The notes under the pieces were generated by a model, which did not search any database, was not told the DNA's origin, and saw only the letters and a list, made by a program, of their open reading frames with translations. A program made the position numbers and the translations under genes. DNA of 64,000 bases from Meconema thalassinum (Eukaryota > Arthropoda > Insecta > Orthoptera > Tettigoniidae), in the NCBI GenBank assembly GCA_946902985.2, contig OX336392.1, positions 462,298,693 to 462,362,692 of the forward strand. The letters run 5' to 3'. This document shows, one piece after another, positions 52,903 to 63,400 of the stretch; position 1 is the first letter of the stretch; the number at the start of each line of letters is the position of its first letter.

Positions 52903-53547
52903 ATGGGTAATAGAAAAACTAAAAGGAGGCCTGTAAAGAAGTTCCATGGAAACCAGTTTACACGCATGGAGAAAGTTGATAGGTTAGAGCAGGACAATGC
53001 AATTGTGAGGCAGGAATGAGGAACTCTATGGTAAATGTCCCAAAGGTGAAGGCAGTTGGTGTTCCTTCCAAAATGCAGTGGCAACTGGCACACTGGATAC
53101 ATATAAGCCTAAAAATGGACTACCTGACAATGTACTTGAAGCTGTCAAGCCAGTGTACTCCAAGTTGACTGAACCTGCCATGCTAAGGCGATGTCTCCAT
53201 GGCAAAACACAAAACCAAAATGAAAGATTTAATGTCATGATATGGAGAAGATGCCCAAAAGATAGTTATGTTATGTAGGACTGAAAACATTGAATTTTTG
53301 TGTTAAGGATGCTATTTGCCATTATAATTGTGGCCCAGATGTAGAATTGGAAATTCTAAAGCGGGTGGGTGATACCATTGGTAAACATACTCGAGCCGGT
53401 GTGGAGTTGGCTAAAGCTCTAAAACAGAAAACGTATCACCCACAAAACACCCCAGAGCAGAAAACCAGGAGGAGGTACTGTACCAGTAATTATCATATAG
53501 TTGACTTGTCAAAATCCTGGAATGGAGAATGGATCGAAGAATCTTGA
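52903..53547 (+). pseudogene. MULE-like transposase remnant, N- and C-terminal pieces fused
   Basis: An N-terminal piece MGNRKTKRRPVKKFHGNQFT (52903) is followed after about 100 bases by a later part of the protein: CPKGEGSWCSFQNA, LPDNVLEAVKPVYSKL, RRCLHGKTQNQNERFN and IWRRCPKDSYV (53023-53276). Then, after a frameshift, VKDAICHYNCG and YHPQNTPEQKTRRR (to about 53480). Cys-Pro-Lys-Gly...W C and LHGKTQN.NE..N..IW.RCPK are hallmarks I associate with an arthropod Mutator-like protein. The catalytic middle is absent, so this is an internally deleted derivative. No terminal repeats were found by eye. Confidence 0.6.
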
Positions 53548-54440
53548 AGGTCCCGCCTTAAAAACCTGAACATCCCTTGACAAGCACTTCTATGATAATC
53601 ACACAGTCGCAGAGGAAGTGTTATGGACTAACTACACTGGACAAGGTTGCTAACTACATTAGGAGCATGAGATCCTTACCTAAATCTCGGGTCGGAATGG
53701 GTTAAAGGCGCCACATACCATGAGTACCCCTTTTCTATAACACAACCTTACTATAATTGAAATAAATCACGCAAGACCCACTTGTAAAAAGGAATGAAGC
53801 TACTTTTATTGCCAAAAACACCAGACAATAAATAACAATGAAATAAAAACAAACAAATAAAAATAAATAAAAACTCCCACTCATGACTCATCCACAACAA
53901 ATCTAACATACACACGCTAAAACAGCTGAGCTTAACATGCCCATAATCTCACGTTTACATTGCCTCCCTCAACTGGAGTTTAAATATTGAAATTAAAATG
54001 TTTAAAAAAATTTAAATATGTCGAAAGCTTTTCCAATAGTTTCGATTCAAAAGTGAATTTAAATGTTAACAATACTATGTTTTACTCTATACACCAAATC
54101 TCCCTTTCTAATTTAAAGAGATCATCTGGACTACATAAAATGTCCATCAGCTGTTTTCAGATAGCTGCCATTGCTATGCACAATCAGCTGTTTCCTTCTC
54201 ATCCGGGATTCATACATACAAATGACTAATCCCTCAGTCATCACGCATTCTCGTACAAATACAAATTGACAATGTTCCTGAAAGAACACGATTCCTTCCT
54301 TAATGTTTTATAAAATAATTGGGAGAACAACACACTTCTCCTTTACATCGAAAAATCCCCCAAAATATCACATACATAAATCATAAAATGCAATCTCTCA
54401 CTCACCTTGTTTTACTTACATATATTTTTTATATACATAC
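53548..54440. other. AT-rich non-coding stretch
   Basis: Nothing recognised. Confidence 0.4.
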
Positions 54441-54649
54441 ATATATATATTTATTTGCAGATGTGGACGCTGACCATGGTGGCAAGTTACAATAAAAATA
54501 AACACTAAGCAAAATAAATCATTCATACAACTAAAAAAACATTTTAGATACAAGGATTAATTGATGTAAGAAAATAATAATAATAGAAACAGATATAAAA
54601 TACAAAATGAGGATAATTTACACTATTCTTCATCCATGTCATGTCACTG

Positions 54650-57644
54650 GCTCCTGATCTGGTGCTTTCTCACCAACTCCTTAAATCTTCCAACATTAGA
54701 AGGCAAAGGGCTGAAAATGTCCCCTGGCAAACTGTTCCATTCTACTCCCCCCCCCCCCCCCGGGGCTCACATCTAGTGGGTTGTGGGTTGGCGACCACGG
54801 GGCCCCAGCTGAGTCCGGCATTGCTTCCACTTACTTGTGCCGGCTCCTCTCTTTCTTCTTTCCTATCGACCTCCCTTGGTCAATTCTTGTTCTCTTCCGA
54901 CCCCGACGGTATTAGGGTATCCGAGGCCTAGGGAGTCTCTTCCTTTCCCGCCTTAATTGGCCCTTGTCTCATCTTTTCTGATTCCCTCCTTCTGCGAGGG
55001 GTCAGCCTTCTTTTTCTTTTCATGTTATCTCCTGCCTTCTGCTTAAGGCCCTCAAGGAGGCCGGGTGTATGTAGCCCCACCACTTTTGGTGCACCCTAGA
55101 TAATGCTACACCCTCAGGGGCTCACGGCTGGTGAGTTCGGGAGTTGGCGACCCCGAGGGATTCCTGAGCTGGGTCCGTTTTCCCTTTTTGTCCCTTAACT
55201 TTGGGGCGGACCCTCTCCTCTTTCACTTTCCTATCTGCCTTCCATGGCTCTCCTTCCTTCCAAGTCCCTCAATCCGCCTTCTTCGAGGGTTGAGGGCATT
55301 TCTTTTCCTCCTGTCCTTTATTTTCCTTATTCTCCTTTAGTTTTCCATTTCTTCTTCTAGTATGTAGGTTAGTAGTTAGTTTTAAGTTCGCATTTCATTT
55401 TCATCTTCACGATCACCCAAACCATCAGGGGCCGATAACCTAGATGTTAGGCCCCTTAAAACAACAATTATCATCATCATCATCATCATCTACTTCCCCC
55501 CTCCCAATGAAAGAATATTTGCCCCAGTTACTATTCCACTGACTTAATTTTAATTTACACGAATGACTGTATCTGCCCATATAAGTACCTCCCTTCCCCA
55601 ATCCCTCATGAATGTCTTCCCAAGCAATTTCCCCCTTGTAAGCTAAGAAAATACCCCCTAGTCTTGCTCTTGAACGTCTACCAGCCAGACTTTCCCATCC
55701 CAAATCCTGAATCATCCTTATCATACTGCTCGTCGATCTGTGGTCCTCCATTACATACCTGGCGGCCTTCCTTTGTACTCCTTCCAATTCCTTTATTAAA
55801 TACATTTGGTATGGATCTCACACTCCCCCAGCATATTCCAGCAGAGGACGGACTAGGGACATGTATGCCCTTTCCCTAATCTCTCTGCCAGCCCCTTTAA
55901 ACACTCGCATAACCATATGTAGTGACTTGTATGCTTTCTTTACTATTTCCCCTATATGCTTGCCCCAGTGAAAGTTCCCACCCCCCAGAGTTACACCTAA
56001 ATACCTACGTTCGTCCCCAAATACAACTTTATTTTCCCCTACTGAATATTCAAAAACAATATAATTCCTTTTATTAACAAATCTCACTGCCAGACATTTC
56101 TTTGAATTTATCATCATATCACTTTCATCTGCCCAGCTTTGTATGACAGTCAGGTCCCTCTGAAAAATGCCGCCGTCTTCCAGATGGTTTATCCTTCTGT
56201 CTACTACTATATCATCAGCAAATAATCTTATCTGCGATGATATTTTAACTCCTATGTCATTTACATACAAGAGAAATAGCAAAGGTCCCAATTTACTTCT
56301 CTGAGGTACCCCCCTTTCCACCCTTAACTGTTCTGACAATGACCCTCCAACCCTTACCCTTTGACTTCTTCCCTGCAAAAAAGATCTCACCCATTGTACT
56401 ACTCTCCTGTCCAATCCCACAGCCTCCATTTTCCTTAATAGGATATCATCATTGACCCTATCGAAAGCCTTTGAAAGATCAATTGCAATACAGTCAACTT
56501 GACCTCTATTATCCAAGGCCTCACTGATATCTTGCTGAAAGCCTGATAGTTGTGATTCACAAGAAAATCCCTCTCTGAAACCATGCTGTTCATTTGCCAA
56601 CCACTTACTATTCCCTAAGCATTCCCTTATGTAAACATTCATAATTCCTACAAAAATTTTGCATATAATACTTGTTAGGCTGACAGGTCTGTAGCTATAA
56701 CTATCCCCCCCCCCCTTTCCCCTCTCCCTTTATATACCTGAACTACCAGAGCCTGTTTCCAGTCATCAGGCACTACCCTATTATTTATACAAAAATCAAA
56801 CAGAAACCTTAAATAAGGTACAATGTTCCATCCCATAATCTTCAACAATTCCCCATTTATCCCATCTAACCCAGCTGCTTTTCTTGACCCCAATCCCCGT
56901 ATTGCATTATAGATATCCTTATTTACATATCTACATTTCTTCCCGTCCTCAATACCCTGCCCTACTTTCTGATCTACATTTTCCTCTCCAACAATCCCCA
57001 CCACCTTACCATACACCTTATTAAATGCTTCAACCTTCTCCCCATCTTCCACCAGCAAGGTTCCATCTTCTCCCTCGATATCAGGTATTCGGCCTTGAAC
57101 TCCTCTCACTCCCCTTAAATAGACATACATATTTCTCCACCGTTCCTTGAAAGGCATCCCCCTGCCAACTAGCCTACCCATAAAATGTTTCTTAGCTACT
57201 ATCTTAGCCCTATCCAGTTCCCTCCTTAACCCATTTAGTTCTATTCGGTTGCCTATCCCCTTCCTGAGCCTATAGCTTACTAATCTACATTTCTTGTTTA
57301 ATCTTCTTACCTCCTTATTGTAATAAAGTGGATCAGTAGTCGTCCCTACATTTTTAAATGTCACATGTGATTTTTCGCAATCTAGAATTATGGTTTTCAA
57401 ACCAGCCCACAGTTTATCTACATTTTGTCCCCTCTCTATTCACTGATTGAAATTTTCAGCTAGGTAACTACCAATCTTTTCTTTATTAGCTTTGTAATAC
57501 TGCTTAACCAATCTTGTCTCCCTCTCACTTGCCTCTCAATACCCAACTTAACCTCTACTACAACAGCCTTGTGGTCACATATACCTTCAATGATCTCTGA
57601 TTTGACCCAAATATCCTCAGGCTTTATCAAAAACACGTCCACAC
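54650..57644 (-). pseudogene. CR1-like LINE ORF2, endonuclease C-terminus and reverse transcriptase
   Basis: From 57644 leftward: VDVFLIKPEDIWV and ICDHKAVVVEVKL (the end of the endonuclease with its catalytic His). A connecting region and the RT follow: LGSRKAAGLDGINGELLK (near 56880), motif A CIAIDLSKAFDRV (near 56480), motif B GVPQRSKLGPLLFLLYVND with Arg replacing the usual Gly (near 56290), and motif C RLFADDIVV (near 56210). The C-terminal region has RPLLEYAGGV and ELEGVQRKAARYVMEDH, and after the composite insert WNSLPGDIFSPLPSNVG to a stop. Lesions: frameshift near 57500, frameshift in the C run at 56703-56713, and a stop at 55816-55818 (Trp to TGA). Confidence 0.85.
54751..55489 (+). 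mobile_element. Composite retroelement short form in the CR1-like LINE
   Basis: A CGGGGCTCACATCTAGTGGG head follows a C run; module B, body and tail are complete. TCTACTCCCCC at about 54741 and TCTACTTCCCCC at about 55489 are the probable target duplication, with one slipped base in the C run. The LINE's coding on the minus strand resumes on the other side (VEWNSLPGDIFSPLPSN). Confidence 0.88.
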
Positions 57645-57832
57645 CTGCGGATGCTTCTGCGCCTGGGGACGTTTCGGCCCCCAGATCTACGCGCTCCCCA
57701 CGGAGTTCCCCCCGCCGCCGAACTGCGTCTAGGAAATCTTCCACCGAGTCGAGTCACTCCATGACCTCGCCTGAGGACATGGAGATTATAGTCGACGTAG
57801 TGGATGATGATCCTCCAGAGTCTAAGTTGTAG
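57645..57832 (+). pseudogene. I-type LINE ORF1, C-terminal end
   Basis: The frame over 57645-57829 is Ser/Arg/Pro-rich (DVSAPRSTRSPRSSPRRRTA) then acidic (DMEIIVDVVDDDPPESKL) before the stop at 57830. This is the low-complexity end of a nucleic-acid-binding ORF1. Upstream ORF1, including any zinc knuckles, is missing because the copy is 5'-truncated. The part of this ORF before about 57645 is antisense to the host LINE and not real. Confidence 0.55.
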
Positions 57833-57908
57833 CTTGCTGATCCAACTTATTCCCTAAGTAAACACAATGGCACTGTTACAGTAGAATTGTAACAGTTATG
57901 ACAGGCAT

Positions 57909-60900
57909 TTGACAGAGCTCCGTCAGCTTATTGCCCAATACGCAGCGAGTATAGTCTGCCTACAGGAAACAAACCTCAGACCTGATCACGAGACTGTTCT
58001 GAGAGGTTTCCGACTATACTCTAAAGAGCGACAAGACGCCGCCCGGGCTTCCGGGGGCGTTTGTACCTTCGTTCGCTCTGACTGCTATAGTGAGGAGTTT
58101 CCACTCGCCACTCCTCTGGAAGCTATTGCAGTTCGCGTGTCCTTGCCTGCTATGACAACTGTATGTAACGTGTACCTTCCACCGAACCAGCCCCTTGATA
58201 TTAATGACGTCTTTGATCTTGTTGATCAACTTCCAGTCCCTTTCCTACTCGTGGGTGATTTCAACTCTCATCACCCCCACTGGGGATCACCATCTTCCTG
58301 CCCCAGAGGAAGGGACGTGGAGGGCTTAATTCAAGGGATGGATTTATGTCTATTAAATACAGGGGAAGCTACACATTTTAGCTTAGCGCACGGCACGTAC
58401 TCACACATTGACTTGAGTGTGTGTAGCCGTGCGCTGGTCCCCCTATTTGGTTGGTATGTACACGACGACCTCTGTGACAGTGACCATTTCCCGATCGTTC
58501 TTACACTTCTGAACCACAAGCCCGTGGAGTTCCCCAGTCGTTGGGTGCTTAAGCGGGCAAATTGGCCCTCGTTTCAAGAACGAGCTGTGTTCGTTGATCT
58601 TGGTTGCAGGAGCGTCGATGACGAGGTACAGCACATCACCGATGTGCTTCTTGCTGCCGCCGAAGAGTCCATTCCATCCTTTTCTGGGACTCCTCGTCGC
58701 AAACTCGTCCCTTGGTGGACAGAGGATATTGCTGCGGCAATAAGAGACCGTCGTCGAGCTCATAAGCACTACCGTCGGCGTCCAACCATGGCCAATTTGG
58801 TGGCGTTTAAGAAATTTCGTGCCAAGGCACGGATTCTTATTCGCCAGAGTAAGAAACAATCCTGGGAACGGTATGTGTCTTCTATTACGGCACATACCCC
58901 CTCCTCTCAAGTGTGGACTAAACTAAGACGCATTTCGGGAATTCAGACATCTTCTACTGTACCGGGAATTTCCATTGATAATGAATTGGTTACAGATCCT
59001 TATCGCGTTGCAAACCATCTCGCCTCGTATTTTGCGGATATATCCGGTTCCGATAACTATGACCCTGCCTTCGTGGCCCTGAAGCGCGAAGCGGAACGTT
59101 TCCAGCTTAGTTTTGCTTCCCGCGCTTCGGAGGAGTACAACGTGCCCTTTACGGAGTGGGAACTCCGCGGAGCGCTGGCGCTCTGCAGGGACACGTCTCC
59201 TGGCCCGGATAATATTCACAACCAGATGCTTAAACACCTTAACGATGAGAGCATTCGTTATTTGCTCAGGGTGTTTAATCGTATCTGGTTGGAAGGTGTG
59301 TTTCCAGCGCAATGGCAGGAAGGAATCATTATACCTAACCTGAAACCCGATAAGGATCCCAAATTGACAGGGAGTTACTGACCTATTTGTCTCACTAACG
59401 GTCTGTGCAAGCTCTTTGAGAGGATGGTCAATCGGCGCCTAGTGTGGGTCCTGGAGAAACGGGGACTCCTGTCTGAATACCAGTGTGGTTTCAGGGCGTC
59501 TCGGTGTACCAACGACCATCTGGTACGCCTGGAGACCGCCATACAGGACGCTTTTCTCCGGAGACAGCACCTAGTCGCTGTTTTCTTTGATCTCGAGAAG
59601 GCCTATGACACCACTTGGCGTTACGGCATCCTCTCTACCCTGCATCAATGGAAATTCCGAGGTAACTTGGCGGTTTTTATTGCGAATTTTCTGTCCCTTC
59701 GCCTGTTCCGTGTCCGAATAGGGGGGACATATTCGCAATATCATATACAGGAAAACGGAGTCCCACAGGGATCGGTGCTTAGCGTAACATTATTTGCGAT
59801 TGCCATAAACGGTATAGTCGCTGCTGCTGGTCCAGCAGTGGTACCGTCGCTATAAATGTAGACGACTTCACTCTACATTATAGTGCGCAAAATATGGCGG
59901 TCGCTGAACGACAGCTACAACAAGCTATTCGGAGAGTGGAACGCTGGACACTAGAGCATGGCTTTCGATTCTCTACCGCTAAGTCCTCGGTTGTCCATTT
60001 CTGCCGAAAGCGCACTCTCCATCCTGATCCTGAGCTTTATCTGGGCGATGTATCTTTGCCGGTCGTTGCTGCGTACCGGTTCCTTGGGCTCCTTTTCGAT
60101 CAGAAATTGACGTGGGAGCCACACGTGCGGTGTTTGAAAACTACCTGTGCTAAGAAACTCAACACGTTGCGGTTTCTTAACGGCACATCATGGGGGGCGG
60201 ACCGCGCGGTGCTCCTACGCTTTTATAAGGCTCTGATTTTATCTCGATTGGATTATGGCAGTGTAGCATATGGTTCGGCCCGTAAGTCAGTGCTTGTTAA
60301 ACTGGACAGTGTCCACCACGGCGGTGTGAGGCTGGCGACGGGTGCCTTTCGGACGAGCCCAGTCGTCAGCTTGCTCGCCGAGGCTGGCGTACCTCCTTTA
60401 CACCTGAGGCGCCAACAAGTACTGCTGACCTATGCTGCAACAATTCGACAGATGCCCCTTCATCCAAGCTATCCATGTTTGTTTTGCAATCCGAATCGCC
60501 GGCTGTATGATGCGCTCGCCCGAGCCACTCGGCCGGCGGGGATTCGCTTGGATGACTTATACCGTCAGTTCCGATTTCCTTCTGTCTCCTCTATCGTCCG
60601 AGTACCTAGCAAGGCCCCTCCGTGGATGGTCTCTCGCCCTGATATCATCCTGGATCGGCACACCGGCCCCAAGTCGGACACGGACTCCTCCGTCCACCGG
60701 AGGCTGTTCCAGTCCGTGGTGACACGGTATCCGGGATCAGGGCTTGTATTCACGGACGGTTCGAGGTTACACGAGAAAGTAGGCTGTGCATTTGTGGTTG
60801 AGGATCGTCGGTTTCTCTTTTCACTTCCCGATGCCTGTAGCGTGTACACTGCGGAGCTCTATGCCATCTTAGAGGCTCTGCGGTACACGTTATCAGACGA

Positions 60901-61576
60901 TCACCAGCACTTTCTTGTGTGTACTGACTCTCTGAGTGCGCTGCAGGCGATCGATGTGTGTTTCCCGAAGCACCCGTTGGTCCAGCGTGTGCACGACCAG
61001 CTCGTCAGTTCGCGTAACGCTGGAACCGGGGTGACCTTCGTGTGGCTTCCTAGCCACATGGGTATTGCGGGAAACGAGCTTGCTGATCAGGCGGCGAGAG
61101 AGGCAGTCGCACTGCCCTCGCTACCGTATAAGGTGCCTCCTAGTGATGTGCGCTCTCAGTTGCGGCATTCGATCCTGTCGCATTGGGAGGAGGCATGGCG
61201 TGCCACGCCTCCACCCAACAAACTGAGAGGCATCAAGGAGACAACGAAGGTGTGGAAATCTTCCTTCCGATCTCTCCGGAAGGAAGCTGTGATACTCTGT
61301 CGACTCCGGATCGGCCATGGGATTGCTACGCACTCCCACTTGCTAAAGAGAGAAGATCCTCCTGTGTGTACTTGCGGCGCCCACCTAACCGTGGCACACC
61401 TTCTCTTGGAGTGTGTGGATCTGGCCGATCTGCGAGGGACTCTTAAACTGCCTAATACCCTCTCCCTTATTCTCCGTGATGACGGGCCGTCAGCTGACCT
61501 CGTCATCCGGTTCATGAGGGAGAGTGGTTACTTTTTTAAGTTTTATTGTGTAGTTACGACTTTTAATTCTGGTTAA
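57909..61576 (+). pseudogene. I-type LINE ORF2: endonuclease, reverse transcriptase, RNase H
   Basis: It nicks target DNA and copies the element (and probably the composite elements) into it. From 57909: endonuclease with VCLQETNLRP, LLVGDFNSHHPHWG and CDSDHFPIVL; RT with PGPDNIHNQML (59200), motif A AVFFDLEKAYDT (near 59580), motif B NGVPQGSVLS (near 59755) and motif C YVDD broken at 59856. RNase H follows: LVFTDGSR (near 60750), YTAELYAILEAL, VCTDSLSALQAI and WLPSHMGIAGNELADQ (near 61050). A C-terminal CTCGAHLTVAHLLLEC knuckle comes last. Only two lesions are seen: TGA at 59379-59381, in the same frame as what follows (probably CGA to TGA), and a 2-base insertion at the YVDD motif near 59854-59860. 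The frame is otherwise open for about 1200 codons, so the copy is recent. Start at 57909 follows the track; the true start may be a few codons upstream. Confidence 0.92.
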
Positions 61577-61791
61577 ATCTGTTTTATGTTTTTTATTGTG
61601 TTCTGTATTATTTCACTATGCCTTATTTGTTTTATCCTTTTTTACCATCCGCCTTTTATTCCTTTTTATTCAAATAAGGCATAATTTTTGGAGCTCACTG
61701 TCTGTTTTATAAAACACCATTTTCGTTTCATCCATGGCAGTGAGTTGTTTTTATCTACATCCTTTCATTTCACGCCATTTCATTTCATTAG

Positions 61792-61849
61792 GGGCCGATA
61801 ACCTCGATGTTAGGCCCCTTAAAACAACAATTATCATCATCATCATCAT
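61792..61849 (+). promoter_or_regulatory. LINE 3' tail hairpin shared with composite elements
   Basis: GGGGCC, GA bulge, TAAC, loop CTCGAT, GTTA, GGCCCC, then TTAAAACAACAATTATC and (ATC)n. It probably serves as the reverse transcriptase recognition and priming end. Other copies start near 480, 3218, 3274, 4068, 12639, 13398, 15520, 37843, 38107, 38209, 47091, 51747, 51809, 55429 and 63737. Confidence 0.8.
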
Positions 61850-62348
61850 GTTCTTGAGAATCTGCCCTACCTTCCCAGTCCACTCTTGGCATATTAAAAT
61901 CACCCCCTACAATTAAATTTCTTCCTGCCCGGTCGGCCTCCATAGCATAATTTACTAACATTGTTCCTAGATTTACATCCCGTTCACCCCTCCCTGTTCT
62001 ATATACACCCAAAATGTCTACCATATCTTTAGAACCAACCCTAACCCCCAGAATCTCATTTACTTAATCTGTAAACACTAGATGACTCCTAAATATATCC
62101 TTAACTAGTATAAATACCCCACCTCCCGTGCTTCCCCTGTCCCTCCTGTATACCATATAACCCATAGGAAATACCTCCCCTTCCACAACATTTTCAACTA
62201 GCCATGACTCAGTCCCGATAATAACATCTGGATCATATATTTCTACCATGGTTCCAAATGTTATGCCCTTTCTACCTACACTGCGACAGTTTACCAGAAG
62301 ACACTTGAAGCTCTGATAATGCCCTTTGTACCCAAGACTAGCAACCAT
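61850..62348 (-). pseudogene. CR1-like LINE ORF2, endonuclease N-terminus
   Basis: Apurinic-type endonuclease that nicks the target. On the minus strand: LLVNCRSVGRKGITFGTMVE, DPDVIIGTESWLVENV (catalytic Glu), RGSTGGGVFILVKD, then after a TAA at 62064-62066 DILGVYRTGRGERDVN and LIVGGDFNMPRVDWEG (catalytic Asp/Asn). The frame is otherwise the same on both sides of the TAA. It is cut at ADSQEH by the I-type LINE and resumes at 57644. Confidence 0.85.
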
Positions 62349-62422
62349 CTTGCTCCGTTTACTGTCCCCTTTACTGGTTTGGGATGAATCATCTCCTAAA
62401 CATTTGGTGTTTTTTTTTTTTT

Positions 62423-62822
62423 TTACAAACTTTTAATGACCCTTCCATAGAGTTGTCCCAGTTTGGCGGAACCTCGTCTATTTAAGTGGAGACCATTCCA
62501 CCCCAAATCATAGTCTTCTATCCACAGTCCAGAGTTAATATATAGAACTTCCTCTTCACCACAAATCCAATCCAGTACACCATTTACTGCATCCACATAC
62601 CTGCAATCTACGTCCCGCCGATATAAAATCCCTCTCACTGCAATAGAAGCATTTCTATACTTCTCCCTGCATGCTCTTATCGGGTTTTTAATGTCATTTC
62701 CTATATTGTCTGGAGTAGGAGAGCTCCTTAGATCATTTGTCCCAACGTGTACTAGAACTGATTTAACTTCTTCACCCCCTCCCATTAACATCACTTTTCT
62801 TCTCAATTGTTAAGTCCTTATA
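62423..62822 (-). pseudogene. CR1-like LINE ORF1, SGNH-hydrolase C-terminal half
   Basis: LRRKVMLMGGGEEVKSVLVH runs into VGTNDLRS (block III-like GTND, near 62735), then SIAVRGILYRRDVD and WNGLHLNRRGSAKLGQLYG (block V-like, catalytic His in GLHLN, near 62475), stop at 62423. ORF1 proteins with an SGNH/GDSL esterase fold are known from CR1-group LINEs. Direct fit of three esterase blocks in order makes the call good. It is separated from its N-terminal half by a SINE. Confidence 0.8.
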
Positions 62823-62832
62823 CCAGGAGAAC

Positions 62833-63040
62833 GCTCTATCAAAGTTCCAACGTTCACCACTAGGTATCATTGATATATGGTGGCGAAAGTTGGAACTACT
62901 TAAAATTGATCGGAACTTGTAGCTCACCCTTTAGGGTATCCGCTGGAAGCAGCTACAGACTCAGGCGAGCCGAACATGTCCTAGGACACTCCCGGCACTA
63001 AAAGTCATACGACAAATAAATAAATAAATAAATAAATAAC
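62833..63040 (+). mobile_element. SINE in LINE ORF1, different head but same 3' end as 43357-43685
   Basis: CCAGGAGAAC (62823-62832) and CCAGGAAAAC (63041-63050) are the probable target duplication, with one change. The head forms a long hairpin: GTTCCAACGTTCACCAC pairs with GGTGGCGAAAGTTGGAAC. The 3' end is GGCGAGCCGAACATGTCCTA and ACTCCCGGCACTAAAAGTCA, then (AAAT)n. Confidence 0.75.
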
Positions 63041-63042
63041 CA

Positions 63043-63311
63043 GGAAAACATTTCACTTCAGTATTTGTTTCCTGAAGCCCTGTTCCCAAGCGCCTAGTTA
63101 TTGAGTCCCCAATAACCAAGGGCCGGCACACTTCCTCCTCTCTTCTTCCGTTGACCGATATTTCCCTTATTTCATCACATATCTGCTCCACTCGATCGCC
63201 CTCGACGGTGTCCAGCTCCAGTCTTTCCTCCACCAACCGTCCGTCAGTCATATCTGTGCGCTTGGATCTCCTTGACTTCCGGTCACTGTTGATCTTGCAA
63301 TCTGCTGCCAT
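63043..63311 (-). pseudogene. CR1-like LINE ORF1, N-terminal half with GDS motif
   Basis: From ATG at 63311: MAADCKINSDRKSRRSKRTD, an acidic, Glu-rich stretch (VEERLELDTVEGDRVEQICD), then EVCRPLVIGDSITRRLGTGL, where VIGDSITR is the nucleophile block of SGNH hydrolases (catalytic Ser, near 63090). It breaks at KCFPG where the SINE begins. The remaining blocks are at 62423-62822. Confidence 0.78.
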
Positions 63312-63400
63312 CTGCCCGCCAATCCCGGAAGTTAAAACACCAACCTTCAAGCATAACGAACAGGGGGTGTCAACCAGATAGGGATCATTTGGCACCATCG

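Larger units (their letters stand above)
57640..61849 (+). mobile_element. I-type LINE with RNase H and the GGGGCC tail, 5'-truncated
   Basis: It enters inside the end of ORF1 and carries a near-complete ORF2 (endonuclease, RT, RNase H). It ends with a 3' UTR (CTCACTGTCTGTTTTATAAA, the CATTTCATTTC run), the GGGGCC...GGCCCC hairpin at 61792-61819 and (ATC)n to 61849. It lies inside the minus-strand LINE endonuclease. No target duplication is visible, and about 30 residues of the host endonuclease appear to be missing, so the insertion probably deleted target DNA. Confidence 0.9.
54480..63400 (-). mobile_element. CR1-like LINE, minus strand, split by three later insertions
   Basis: Reading leftward: ORF1 with SGNH-hydrolase motifs (63311 to 62423), ORF2 endonuclease (62348 to 61850, continuing at about 57640), RT (57400 to 55490), and the last ORF2 residues with stop (54750 to about 54650), then a 3' UTR to about 54480. 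Insertions: a SINE in ORF1 (62833-63040), the I-type LINE in the endonuclease (57640-61849) and a composite element near the ORF2 end (54751-55489). The 5' end is not sharply defined; 63400 is approximate. Confidence 0.8.

Noticed and set aside
55440..55520. Poly-Asp ending of minus-strand ORFs (also near 61850)
   Set aside because: Antisense reading of the (ATC)n tail of inserted elements, not part of the LINE protein.
57569..57640. The first ~24 residues of the plus-strand ORF at 57569 as part of LINE ORF1
   Set aside because: On the opposite strand this stretch encodes the host LINE endonuclease, so it precedes the insertion boundary.
58014..59343. Several ORFs antisense to or in other frames of the I-type LINE ORF2
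   Set aside because: Shadows of the real frame. No independent domain.
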